NCBI GenBank assembly: GCA_020850375.1
Contig: JADZET010000117.1
Coordinates: forward strand, 1-10,992
Origin: Phycisphaeraceae bacterium
GTDB lineage: Bacteria > Planctomycetota > Phycisphaerae > Phycisphaerales > Phycisphaeraceae
Direction of reading: 5' to 3'
DNA: 10,992 nucleotides
In this document: piece after piece, positions 1-6,534 of the stretch
Position numbering within the stretch: position 1 is the stretch's first letter
Layout: each line of letters begins with the position of its first letter
Translations under genes and position numbers: made by a program
The notes under the pieces: model-generated
What the model was told of the DNA's origin: nothing
The model's input: only the letters and a program-made list of their open reading frames with translations
Database searches by the model: none

Positions 1-2
1 AC

Positions 3-266
3 CTGCAGAACCCCAATCCCACGACCGTGCAGATCGCCAGGCAGGAGCTCTCAGCCATCTGCCGGGCGGTGGGTGTGATGACTCCCAACGACAGCGTGGA
101 ACTGCACAACCTGCCGCTGGTGATCACCGTCAAGCTCAAGAAGCGCGACGACACCGGTGAAACGACCAACGAAGTGCGTGGCTACGCGAAGAAGGAGACG
201 GCCCCCAGCTCCGGAAGCGCCGCCCCGGCTCAGGCGACCAATCCCACGCCGCCGTGGCGCCGTTGA
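3..266 (+). CDS. DUF669-family phage ssDNA-associated protein, C-terminal part
   Basis: This is the 3' end of a gene whose start lies before the window; the frame is open from base 3 to the TGA at 264-266, giving about 87 residues. The fragment begins with the NPNP motif followed by ARQELSAICRAVGV and then a VKLKKRDDTGE stretch, a pattern I recognise from the C-terminal half of DUF669 proteins of phage replication modules. These are commonly regarded as single-stranded DNA binding or annealing accessory proteins; the role here is inferred from family and neighbours. The tail is Ala/Pro/Ser-rich and ends in PPWRR, without the acidic DDxxPF tip of bacterial SSB. The next gene, a RusA-type resolvase, follows after 108 bases, which fits a recombination/replication operon. 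An internal GTG at 27 is unlikely to be the start because the conserved NPNP motif lies upstream of it. Confidence 0.8.
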   Translation: MQNPNPTTVQIARQELSAICRAVGVMTPNDSVELHNLPLVITVKLKKRDDTGETTNEVRGYAKKETAPSSGSAAPAQATNPTPPWRR

Positions 267-307
267 ATCGCCGGCTACTCGCGGATCACCCGTCATGTCG
301 TCTCGCA

Positions 308-346
308 GGGGCCTCCCGCTGGTGCATTCCATCAGCGAGAGGCCCC
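308..346. repeat. Imperfect 13-bp hairpin between DUF669 and rusA
   Basis: GGGGCCTC (308-315) pairs perfectly with GAGGCCCC (339-346). After one C/A mismatch, CGCTG (317-321) pairs with CAGCG (333-337) around an 11-base loop. No T-run follows, so it is not a standard intrinsic terminator. It lies 29 bases before the rusA start and could attenuate transcription or protect or process the mRNA; that role is inferred. Confidence 0.6.
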
Positions 347-362
347 GGGGCGTGGGATCGGC

Positions 363-368
363 AGGAGG
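363..368 (+). promoter_or_regulatory. Ribosome binding site of rusA
   Basis: A full AGGAGG Shine-Dalgarno sequence stands 6 bases before the ATG at 375. It fixes that ATG as the start of the RusA-type resolvase. Confidence 0.8.
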
Positions 369-374
369 ACAACG

Positions 375-722
375 ATGCTCGAAGTGGAACTGCCATTCCC
401 GCCGTCGGTGAATCACTACTGGCGACATTTCCGTGGACGGATGGTGATCAGCGAGCAAGGGCGGAGCTATCGCGAAAAGGTTCAGGCAGTGCTGGCGGCG
501 ACGAACGTGCGGCCGGCTAATGGACGCGTGGCGGTGAGGGTCGAAGCGTTCCCGCCGGATCGGAGGCGGCGCGACCTGGACAACCTGCTTAAGGCCCTCT
601 GTGACGCGCTCGAGCACGGCGGGGCTTTTGTAGACGACAGTCAGATCGTCTGGTTGCTGATCAGGCGTGCCACGATCGTGCCTGGCGGCAAGGTCGTGGT
701 GCGCGTCAGGGAAAGGCCATGA
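375..722 (+). CDS. rusA: RusA-family Holliday junction resolvase
   Basis: This is a 115-residue crossover junction endodeoxyribonuclease of the RusA family. Such enzymes cut four-way DNA junctions as dimers and in phages resolve branched replication or recombination intermediates before packaging. The N-terminus carries the family's PPSVNHYW-type segment (residues 9-16). The active-site block is complete: D67 and D69 in RRDLDN, K73, and the D87-D88 pair in VDDSQ. The spacing from D67 to D88 matches that of the known acidic residues of E. coli RusA (D70, D72, D91). The length is close to the family norm of about 120. The start is set by a strong AGGAGG. The stop overlaps the next ATG as ATGA, indicating translational coupling to the small downstream gene. 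It sits between an ssDNA-associated protein gene and a helicase gene, a typical phage recombination setting. Confidence 0.93.
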   Translation: MLEVELPFPPSVNHYWRHFRGRMVISEQGRSYREKVQAVLAATNVRPANGRVAVRVEAFPPDRRRRDLDNLLKALCDALEHGGAFVDDSQIVWLLIRRATIVPGGKVVVRVRERP

Positions 723-976
723 AGCACACCGGCACGAACCATCCACGCGTGCACGAGAGCGAGCTGCTCGGCGCGGCCCTGCGGTACTGCGCCGTGGCGG
801 ACTGGTTCGAGTCCCACCCCTGCGCCTGGCGGAAGCGGATGACGATGAAGGAGGCGATGGAGGCCTTCAACCGCGTCGAGGTGGAGCTTCGTCAGGCTGG
901 GACGCGTCTGCTGCGCCAACCCGGGCATCGGGCGCTGGTCATGCAGGCGGCGGGACTGGAGGGCGTGAGCACGTGA
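719..976 (+). CDS. Small hypothetical protein between rusA and the helicase
   Basis: An 85-residue protein that I do not recognise. It starts at an ATG overlapping the rusA stop (ATGA) with an AGGGAAAGG-type site upstream, and ends in GTGA overlapping the helicase start, so both junctions point to a real, translationally coupled gene. It contains a hydrophobic/aromatic stretch, ALRYCAVADWFESHPCAW (about residues 19-36), then a helical charged stretch (KEAMEAFNRVEVELRQAG, about 44-61). No signal peptide, membrane segment or metal motif is visible. A helical region of this kind could support a protein-protein contact, for example an adaptor for the helicase; that is speculation. Its conserved position inside a replication operon is the only functional clue. 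Confidence 0.7.
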   Translation: MKHTGTNHPRVHESELLGAALRYCAVADWFESHPCAWRKRMTMKEAMEAFNRVEVELRQAGTRLLRQPGHRALVMQAAGLEGVST

Positions 977-2754
977 GGCTGTTCGCCCCCGCAAGTGAAG
1001 AAGCACAGCGGTTGACGCTCCGGCCCTATCAGAAAGAGGCGGTCGAGGCGGTCTATCGGCACCTGCGCGAGCGCGAGGACAACCCCTGCGTGGTCATCCC
1101 CACCGGCGGGGGCAAGACGCCGGTGATCGCCACGATCTGCTCGGACGCGGTGAGTCTGTGGAACGGCCGCGTCCTGATCCTGGCCCACGTCCGGGAACTG
1201 CTCGAACAGGCCCGCGAGAAACTCGAACGGGTCTGTCCGCAAATCGACGTGGGCATCTACTCAGCGGGCCTGGGCCGGAGGGATGTGTCACATCCGGTCA
1301 TCCTGGCGGGGATCCAGTCGGTCTACCAGAAGGCGGATCGGCTTGGGCATTTCGACCTGGTGATCGTCGACGAAGCGCACATGATCCCACCCGGGGATTC
1401 CACGGGTGGAGGGGGCGAGGGGATGTACCGCCGGCTTCTGGCGGACATGCGGCGAATCAACCCGCAGTTGAGGGTCATTGGTCTGACCGCCACGCCGTTT
1501 CGGATGTCGTCTGGGCCCATCTGCGTGCCCGCCCCGGAGGGGATCCTTAATTCGATCTGCTACGAAGTCGGCGTGCGTGAACTCATCCGCGACGGGTATC
1601 TCTCGCCACTCAAATCCAAAGCGGGAGTCATGAAGGCCGACCTGAGTGACCTCCACATCCGGGGCGGGGAGTTCATTGCCGGCGAGCTTGAGGAACGGAT
1701 GGACCAGGACCTCCTGGTCTACGAGGCGTGCAAGGAGATCGTCGGGCATGTGACGGCTGGGAGCAGACGGTCGTGCCTGATCTTCACTGCCGGGGTCAAG
1801 CATGGCCGGCACGTGGCCAAGATGATCGAGCAGGTCAGCGGCGAAGAGTGCGGGTTCATCGACGGTGAGACAGCGGGTGTGTTCCGAGACCAAATGATCC
1901 AGCGGTTCCGCCAGGGTGGCGAGAAGGGGCTGCGTTACCTGTGCAACGTCAACGTCCTGACGACGGGGTTCGACGCGCCCAATGTCGACTGCGTGGCGCT
2001 CCTGCGGCCGACGATGTCGCCGGGGCTGTATTACCAGATGGTGGGACGGGGATTCCGGACCTGCCCGGGCAAGGCGGACTGCCTGGTGCTGGACTTTGGC
2101 GGGAATGTGATGCGGCACGGACCGGTCGATGCGATCCGGATCGAGGATCCACATCGTAAGGGCAGCGGCTCGCCACCCGTCAAGGAATGCCCGGAATGCC
2201 ACGCCCTGATCGCTACGGGATTCCAGGCCTGCCCGGAGTGCGGCTTTGCGTTCCCCTCTCCCAAGACGCTTCTGCATCAGGCGAGCGCGAACAACACGGG
2301 TGTGCTCTCCGGTGAGGTGACGGTCACGGAGTTCGCCGTTCAGGACGTCTACTTCAGCGTGCACCAGAAGCGCGGGGCGCCGGCTGAGGCGCCACGGTCG
2401 ATGCGTGTCGAGTACCGCGTGGGATTCAACGATTACCGCAGCGAGTGGGTCTGTTTTGAGCACACACGAGGCAACTACGCGCGGATGAAGGCCGAGGCAT
2501 GGTGGAGGCAGCGATCTAGCCTGCCCGTGCCGGTGTCGGCGGAGGAGGCGGTGGAATTGGCGCAGGCTGGAGCGCTGGCGGGCACCTTGGCGATTACGGT
2601 CCGGCATGTGGCGGGAGAGAAGTACGAGCGGATCGTGGACTACCGTCTGGGAGCTAAACCGCCTTTCGATGGAGGCGACCACGCGTGCGAATGGGACCGC
2701 CAGTCGGCGGAGCCGGCCTATGCCCCGCTGGCGGACGATGAGGTGCCGTTCTGA
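973..2754 (+). CDS. SF2 DEAH-box DNA helicase with zinc finger and SSB-like C-terminal tip
   Basis: A 593-residue superfamily 2 helicase of the phage UvsW/Rad3-like type, probably an ATP-dependent DNA unwinding or branch-migrating enzyme in phage replication and repair. The two RecA-like domains are complete: Walker A PTGGGKT (43-49), motif II DEAH (133-136), motif III TATP (172-175) and motif VI QMVGRGFR (355-362). A four-cysteine zinc ribbon follows (C406, C409, C420, C423). After that comes a C-terminal domain of about 150 residues that I cannot name, and the last residues are ADDEVPF, close to the SSB tip. I chose the GTG at 973 because it overlaps the preceding stop as GTGA, has GGAGGG 9 bases upstream, and precedes the RPYQ motif by a normal distance; the open frame upstream belongs to other genes. 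The stop overlaps the next ATG as TGATG. Confidence 0.9.
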   Translation: MRLFAPASEEAQRLTLRPYQKEAVEAVYRHLREREDNPCVVIPTGGGKTPVIATICSDAVSLWNGRVLILAHVRELLEQAREKLERVCPQIDVGIYSAGLGRRDVSHPVILAGIQSVYQKADRLGHFDLVIVDEAHMIPPGDSTGGGGEGMYRRLLADMRRINPQLRVIGLTATPFRMSSGPICVPAPEGILNSICYEVGVRELIRDGYLSPLKSKAGVMKADLSDLHIRGGEFIAGELEERMDQDLLVYEACKEIVGHVTAGSRRSCLIFTAGVKHGRHVAKMIEQVSGEECGFIDGETAGVFRDQMIQRFRQGGEKGLRYLCNVNVLTTGFDAPNVDCVALLRPTMSPGLYYQMVGRGFRTCPGKADCLVLDFGGNVMRHGPVDAIRIEDPHRKGSGSPPVKECPECHALIATGFQACPECGFAFPSPKTLLHQASANNTGVLSGEVTVTEFAVQDVYFSVHQKRGAPAEAPRSMRVEYRVGFNDYRSEWVCFEHTRGNYARMKAEAWWRQRSSLPVPVSAEEAVELAQAGALAGTLAITVRHVAGEKYERIVDYRLGAKPPFDGGDHACEWDRQSAEPAYAPLADDEVPF

Positions 2755-4775
2755 TGACGCTCTGCGATGCAGCCATGCGGTATGCCCGCGCGGGGCTGGC
2801 CGTGCTGCCGGCCTCGCGGGAGCAGAAGCGGCCGGCGCTCCCGCGCGGTGCGGGGTGGAAGCCCTACCAACATCGCCTGTCGACCGAGGCGGAGGTGGCG
2901 GCGTGGTTCGGGGAACAGATGGAGCACGCCGGCCCGGACGCCCTGTGTCTGGTCACTGGCAGCGTGTCGGGCAACCTCGAGTTGATCGATTTCGACGGTG
3001 GCGGGGAGCTCTTTAATGCATGGTCTGACCTGATCGAAGCCGAAACGCCTGGGCTGGTGAACCGGCTCGTCATCGAGCGCTCGCAATCCGGTGGCAAGCA
3101 CGTGGTCTATCACTGCGGTGAACCGGTCTGTGGCAACCTGAAGCTCGCCCAGCGCGTCGTGGGCGGGAAGATCCTGACGTTGATCGAGACACGCGGCGAG
3201 GGCGGGTTGTTCCTGTGCCACCCCACGCCGGGGTACGAGTTGTTGCAGGGGCAACTCGATGCACTACCCGTGCTCACGGCAGCTGAACGGGAAGTGCTGC
3301 TCGAGGCCGCGTGGTCATTGAATGAGGTCACTCCCCCGCCGCTGGCTGTGCCACCTGATGACAACCCCCTGCCGCAGGGCCAGCGGCCGGGCGATGCCTT
3401 CAACGAGCGCGGCGACCCCCGGAAGGTATTGCTTGAGCACGGATGGACACTGGTGCGGGATGATGGCCCTGAGGGCAATCAGTACTGGCGCCGTCCGGGC
3501 AAGACGCGGGGGTGGAGCGCTACGCTCAAAGCCTGCGGCGGCGTGCCGGTGCTCTACGTGTTTTCCTCCAACGCTGAGCCGTTCACAGCGGGCAAAGCGT
3601 ATGGGCCCTTTGCCGTCTACACGATGCTTGAGCACGGCGGGGACTACACGCGGGCGGCGGCGGCGCTGCGGGCCGAGGGGTATGGCGCCTCGGCCTTGCC
3701 TGGCCATGTGGTGTCCAACGTCGCGACGGAAGTGCCCCAGGAGATTACTCGTCTCGAACCGATAACCGTGCGCCAGCTCGTGCGCACCTACCCCAAACTA
3801 CGCGAGCCCATCATCCACGGCCTGCTGCGGGCGGGCGAGACGATGAACCTCATTTCGGCCCCCAAGATGGGCAAGTCGTGGCTGGTGACCGACCTGGCCC
3901 TGGCCATCGCGGCCGGGAGGGAGTGGCTTAGCGCGTTCCAGTGCGAGCGTGGAGACGTCTTGATCCTCGACAACGAACTCCATGGTGAGACCAGTGCCCA
4001 TCGCATCCCTAAGGTCGCCGCCGCGCGGGAACTGCCTGAGGACGCCTATGCCGACCGCGTCTGGGTGCAGAACCTTCGAGGTCAGCTTCAGGACGTATTC
4101 TCGCTCGGGGACTTCTTCCAGGGGCTGGCGCCGGGTCGGTTCAAGGTGATCATCCTCGACGCGTTCTACCGGTTCATGCCACGCGACATGGACGAGAACG
4201 ACAACGGGACGATGGCCTCGCTCTACAACCACATCGATCGCTATGCCGATCGGCTGGGCTGCTCGTTCGTGCTCATCCATCACACGACCAAGGGCAATCA
4301 GTCGGGCAAGAGCGTCACGGACGTGGGGGCCGGCGCGGGCAGCCAGAGCCGGGCCACCGACACGCACATGGTGCTTCGTCAGCACGAGGAGGAGGACGCC
4401 GTCGTGCTCGACGCGGCGGTGCGATCCTGGCCACCGGTGGGGCCGCGCTGCCTGCGGTGGGCGTTTCCCGTGTGGTTGTCGGCGGATGACCTGGATCCCG
4501 AGCAGCTCAAGGGCGATAGCGGCAAGAAGCGCGGAGAGAAAAAGGATGGCTGGACGGCCCAATCGTTCGTGGACGCCTTCGTCGGCGATCGGCCGGCCAC
4601 GCGGTCAAGCATCCTCGACAAGGCCATCGAGGCGGGCCTGTCGCACTGGCTGGCGGACCGGCTGCTGCGCTCGGCTGACGCCGACGGGCTGGTGATCCGG
4701 CTTGGCCAGGGCAGGCGGAATGAGCCGTTCACCTACCAACGGACGGCTGCCGTGGGCCAGGAGGACGGCCAATGA
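2754..4775 (+). CDS. Primase-polymerase fused to RepA/KaiC-like ATPase
   Basis: A 673-residue replication protein joining a bifunctional primase/polymerase (Prim-Pol, archaeo-eukaryotic primase type) to an AAA_25/RepA-like ATPase. It would prime and help unwind the replicating element, acting as its main initiation enzyme. The Prim-Pol part (about 1-190) shows D79 and D81 in IDFDGG, H116 in SGGKHVVY, and E145-R147 in IETRGEGG, matching the catalytic acid/His/acid pattern. A middle domain (about 218-312) contains the YVFSSN and AAAALRAEGYG segments often found in such fusions. The ATPase part has Walker A APKMGKS (369-375), a LILDNE strand (403-408), VIILDAF (465-471) and an IHHTTKG segment (508-514). 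GAGGTG lies 8 bases before the ATG. No separate replicative DNA polymerase is seen in the window. Its 3' end abuts the inverted-repeat array at 4780. Confidence 0.88.
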   Translation: MTLCDAAMRYARAGLAVLPASREQKRPALPRGAGWKPYQHRLSTEAEVAAWFGEQMEHAGPDALCLVTGSVSGNLELIDFDGGGELFNAWSDLIEAETPGLVNRLVIERSQSGGKHVVYHCGEPVCGNLKLAQRVVGGKILTLIETRGEGGLFLCHPTPGYELLQGQLDALPVLTAAEREVLLEAAWSLNEVTPPPLAVPPDDNPLPQGQRPGDAFNERGDPRKVLLEHGWTLVRDDGPEGNQYWRRPGKTRGWSATLKACGGVPVLYVFSSNAEPFTAGKAYGPFAVYTMLEHGGDYTRAAAALRAEGYGASALPGHVVSNVATEVPQEITRLEPITVRQLVRTYPKLREPIIHGLLRAGETMNLISAPKMGKSWLVTDLALAIAAGREWLSAFQCERGDVLILDNELHGETSAHRIPKVAAARELPEDAYADRVWVQNLRGQLQDVFSLGDFFQGLAPGRFKVIILDAFYRFMPRDMDENDNGTMASLYNHIDRYADRLGCSFVLIHHTTKGNQSGKSVTDVGAGAGSQSRATDTHMVLRQHEEEDAVVLDAAVRSWPPVGPRCLRWAFPVWLSADDLDPEQLKGDSGKKRGEKKDGWTAQSFVDAFVGDRPATRSSILDKAIEAGLSHWLADRLLRSADADGLVIRLGQGRRNEPFTYQRTAAVGQEDGQ

Positions 4776-4789
4776 GGACTCGTTTTGTG

Positions 4790-4815
4790 ATTCGTTTTGT
4801 GGGCACAAAACGAAT
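4790..4815. repeat. Perfect palindrome built from two repeat units
   Basis: ATTCGTTTTGTG (4790-4801) and CACAAAACGAAT (4804-4815) are perfect inverted copies separated by GG. As a hairpin this gives an 11-bp stem with a 4-base loop. Its left edge shares two bases with the outer inverted pair of the array, so the two pairings compete slightly. Confidence 0.85.
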
Positions 4816-4865
4816 GCTCCAGCGACTCGTTGGGCGTTTCGTTATGCGCGCACAAAACGAATCCC

Positions 4866-4941
4866 GCACGCCGGGTTGGATTTCGTTTTGTGCGCCCCTA
4901 ATGGGGCGCACACAAAACGAATCCAACCAGAACCGGCGTGC
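4866..4941. repeat. Long near-perfect inverted repeat (about 34 bp stem)
   Basis: The outer arms GCACGCCGG (4866-4874) and CCGGCGTGC (4933-4941) enclose GGTTGGA (from 4874) paired with the TCCAACC ending at 4928. The repeat units CGTTTTGTG (4884-4892) and CACAAAACG (4911-4919) follow, then CGCCCC (4893-4898) against GGGGCG (4903-4908), with a TAAT loop. Only small bulges interrupt the stem. No T-run follows, so it is not a classical intrinsic terminator, though so strong a stem could still pause polymerase or extrude as a cruciform. Confidence 0.8.
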
Positions 4942-4969
4942 CCCGGCGTCAGAACCCATCACAAAACGA

Positions 4970-5190
4970 AACGCCACCGGCTACGCGACGTTGGCCCCAC
5001 GTCGGGCCACCAAAGTCGGGTTGGCCCGTCGCTGGACCACGTGCCCTATCGCCACACGGGCGAACGTCGGGCTACCCCCGTGGGAGTGGCAGAGATCAAT
5101 GGTTCCTCCCTGGCCAAATTGGCCCGAGATGGCCGCGGGAACGGTCGCCGTTAGAGACAGACTTTCTTTCAGACCGCAAAAACACCTCTG
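4970..5190. other. Gene-poor spacer with short palindromes upstream of the methyltransferase
   Basis: I see no convincing gene between the repeat array and the methyltransferase. The stretch holds two near-identical 13-mers, ACGTCGGGCCACC (4999-5011) and ACGTCGGGCTACC (5064-5076). It also holds the palindrome GGCCAAATTGGCC (5112-5124) and the inverted repeat AACGG-TCG-CCGTT (5140-5152). These are operator-sized and lie 50-200 bases before the methyltransferase start, so they could hold its promoter and regulatory sites. No clear -35/-10 pair was identified. Open frames crossing the stretch lack recognisable protein features. Confidence 0.5.
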
Positions 5191-5195
5191 AGGAG
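5191..5195 (+). promoter_or_regulatory. Ribosome binding site of the methyltransferase
   Basis: AGGAG stands 7 bases before the ATG at 5203 and supports that start. With a 427-base gap before it, the gene is probably transcribed from its own promoter in the preceding spacer. Confidence 0.75.
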
Positions 5196-5202
5196 ACACG
5201 CC

Positions 5203-6534
5203 ATGCAGGTTGAGCTTCGGCCGATCGAGACCATCACGCCGTACCCGGGCAACCCCCGGCAGAACGATGAGGCGGTGGACGCGGTGGCGGCGTCGCTGCG
5301 GGAGTTCGGGTTCCGCCAGCCGATCGTGGTCGACGAGCAAGGCGTGATCATCGCCGGGCACACGCGGTTTAAGGCGGCCAAGAAGCTCGGGCTCGAGAAG
5401 GTGCCCGTCCATGTCGCCACCGACCTGACGCCGGCGCAGGTCAAGGCCTACCGCATCGCGGATAACCAGACGGCGAACCTGGCCGAGTGGGATTACGAGC
5501 TGCTGCCGATCGAACTGGCGGGGTTGCAGGAGGTGAACTTCGACCTGGGCCTATTGGGGTTCGATGCCGAGGAACTCAATCGGATCATGTCCGGCGACGT
5601 GCAGGAGGGGCTGACGGATCCGGATGAGGTGCCGGCCCCGCCGGACGCAGCGACCACGCAGCCTGGGGATCTGTGGATCCTGGGTGAGCATCGACTGCTC
5701 TGCGGCGACAGCAGCCTTCCGGGGGATGTGGATCGGCTGCTCGATGGCCAGCCGGTTCACCTGGTGAACACCGATCCGCCCTACAACGTCAAGGTCGAGC
5801 CACGCTCGAACAACGCCATCGCGGCGGGACTGTCGTCGTTTGAATCCACGCATCATCAGAAGCTCGACGTCGAGCGCCACCCGAGCAAAGCCAAGCCGAC
5901 CCAGAAGAAACTCCGGCCCAAGGACCGACCGCTGGCCAACGACTTCGTGAGCGATGAGCAGTTCGACAAGCTCCTGGACGTCTGGTTTGGCAACCTCGCC
6001 CGAGTGCTCCTTCCGGGGCGGGGCTTCTACATCTGGGGTGGATATGCCAACTGCGCCAACTATCCGCCGGTGCTGAAAAAACATGAACTCTACTTCAGCC
6101 AGGCCGTGATCTGGGTGAAAGAGCACCCCGTACTCACCCGCAAGGATTTCATGGGGAACCACGAGTGGTGCTTCTACGGCTGGCGTGAAGGGGCGGGGCA
6201 CAAGTTCTACGGGCCCAACAATGCCACGGATGTCTGGAGCGTCAAGAAGGTCAACCCTCAGTCGATGGTCCACCTCACCGAGAAGCCCGTCGAGCTGGCG
6301 GTGCGGGCGATGCAGTATTCGTCGCTGGCGGGGGAGAACGTGCTGGACCTGTTTGGCGGCTCAGGATCGACGCTGATTGCCGCTGAGCAGACGGGCCGGC
6401 GAGCGTACTTGATGGAGCTTGATCCGCTCTACTGCGATGTGATCGTCCAGCGGTGGGAGCAGTTCACGGGGAAGAAGGCGGAGCGGCGACCGGCTGGCTC
6501 GAAGATCGCCTTGCCCGTCGCCACCGTCGCATAA
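5203..6534 (+). CDS. ParB-domain / DNA methyltransferase fusion
   Basis: A 443-residue fusion of an N-terminal ParB/Srx-like domain and a class beta amino-methyltransferase (N6-adenine or N4-cytosine). It would methylate phage or host DNA from S-adenosylmethionine, commonly to evade restriction or to regulate. The ParB part (about 1-125) has the AGHTRFKAA box (51-59). Catalytic motif IV is DPPY (191-194) and the AdoMet motif I is DLFGGSGST (382-390); the order IV before I is that of the beta class. The segment between them holds the putative target-recognition region, with a Lys/Arg-rich stretch near 220-242. The ParB box could give nuclease or NTP-dependent DNA-binding activity, but this is untested and residues alone do not settle it. 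The final 71 bases overlap the opposite-strand membrane gene. Target sequence cannot be read from the protein. Confidence 0.9.
   Translation: MQVELRPIETITPYPGNPRQNDEAVDAVAASLREFGFRQPIVVDEQGVIIAGHTRFKAAKKLGLEKVPVHVATDLTPAQVKAYRIADNQTANLAEWDYELLPIELAGLQEVNFDLGLLGFDAEELNRIMSGDVQEGLTDPDEVPAPPDAATTQPGDLWILGEHRLLCGDSSLPGDVDRLLDGQPVHLVNTDPPYNVKVEPRSNNAIAAGLSSFESTHHQKLDVERHPSKAKPTQKKLRPKDRPLANDFVSDEQFDKLLDVWFGNLARVLLPGRGFYIWGGYANCANYPPVLKKHELYFSQAVIWVKEHPVLTRKDFMGNHEWCFYGWREGAGHKFYGPNNATDVWSVKKVNPQSMVHLTEKPVELAVRAMQYSSLAGENVLDLFGGSGSTLIAAEQTGRRAYLMELDPLYCDVIVQRWEQFTGKKAERRPAGSKIALPVATVA

Larger units (their letters stand above)
4780..4969. repeat. CGTTTTGTG inverted-repeat array, cloverleaf-like; candidate origin
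   Basis: Seven exact copies of CGTTTTGTG and one degenerate copy lie within 190 bases. Forward copies start at 4781, 4793 and 4884, with a degenerate one near 4840; reverse copies CACAAAACG start at 4804, 4851, 4911 and 4960. The outermost pair, TCGTTTTGTGAT (4780-4791) and ATCACAAAACGA (4958-4969), is a perfect 12-base inverted repeat. Inside it are three hairpins: 4790-4815 (perfect 12-base arms), 4838-4861 (degenerate) and 4866-4941 (very long). The core is AT-rich in GC-rich surroundings. Position right behind the primase-polymerase gene suggests iterons of a replication origin, or binding sites for a regulator; both are inferences. The array starts 4 bases after the primase stop. Confidence 0.8.

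Noticed and set aside
667..972. Extension of the helicase frame upstream to an ATG at 667
   Set aside because: That stretch lies inside rusA and the 85-residue gene. The GTG at 973 has a ribosome binding site, stop overlap and correct distance to the first conserved motif.
1288..2682. Minus-strand open frame of 464 codons opposite the helicase
   Set aside because: The plus strand encodes a complete SF2 helicase here. The antisense product has a composition typical of spurious GC-rich frames.
4866..4941. Reading the long hairpin as an intrinsic terminator of the replication operon
   Set aside because: No T-run follows on either strand; the plus strand continues with a GC-rich sequence.
4780..4969. 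Reading the repeat array as a CRISPR array
   Set aside because: The units are 9-12 bases, in both orientations and unevenly spaced, with no 24-37 base direct repeats, no uniform spacers and no cas genes nearby.
4772..5191. Open frame of 139 codons beginning at the ATGA after the primase and crossing the repeat array
   Set aside because: Its first part is simply the repeat unit read as RFV/TKR/QNES fragments and the rest shows no protein-like pattern. Other frames are open over the same stretch. The DNA-level palindromes explain the sequence better.
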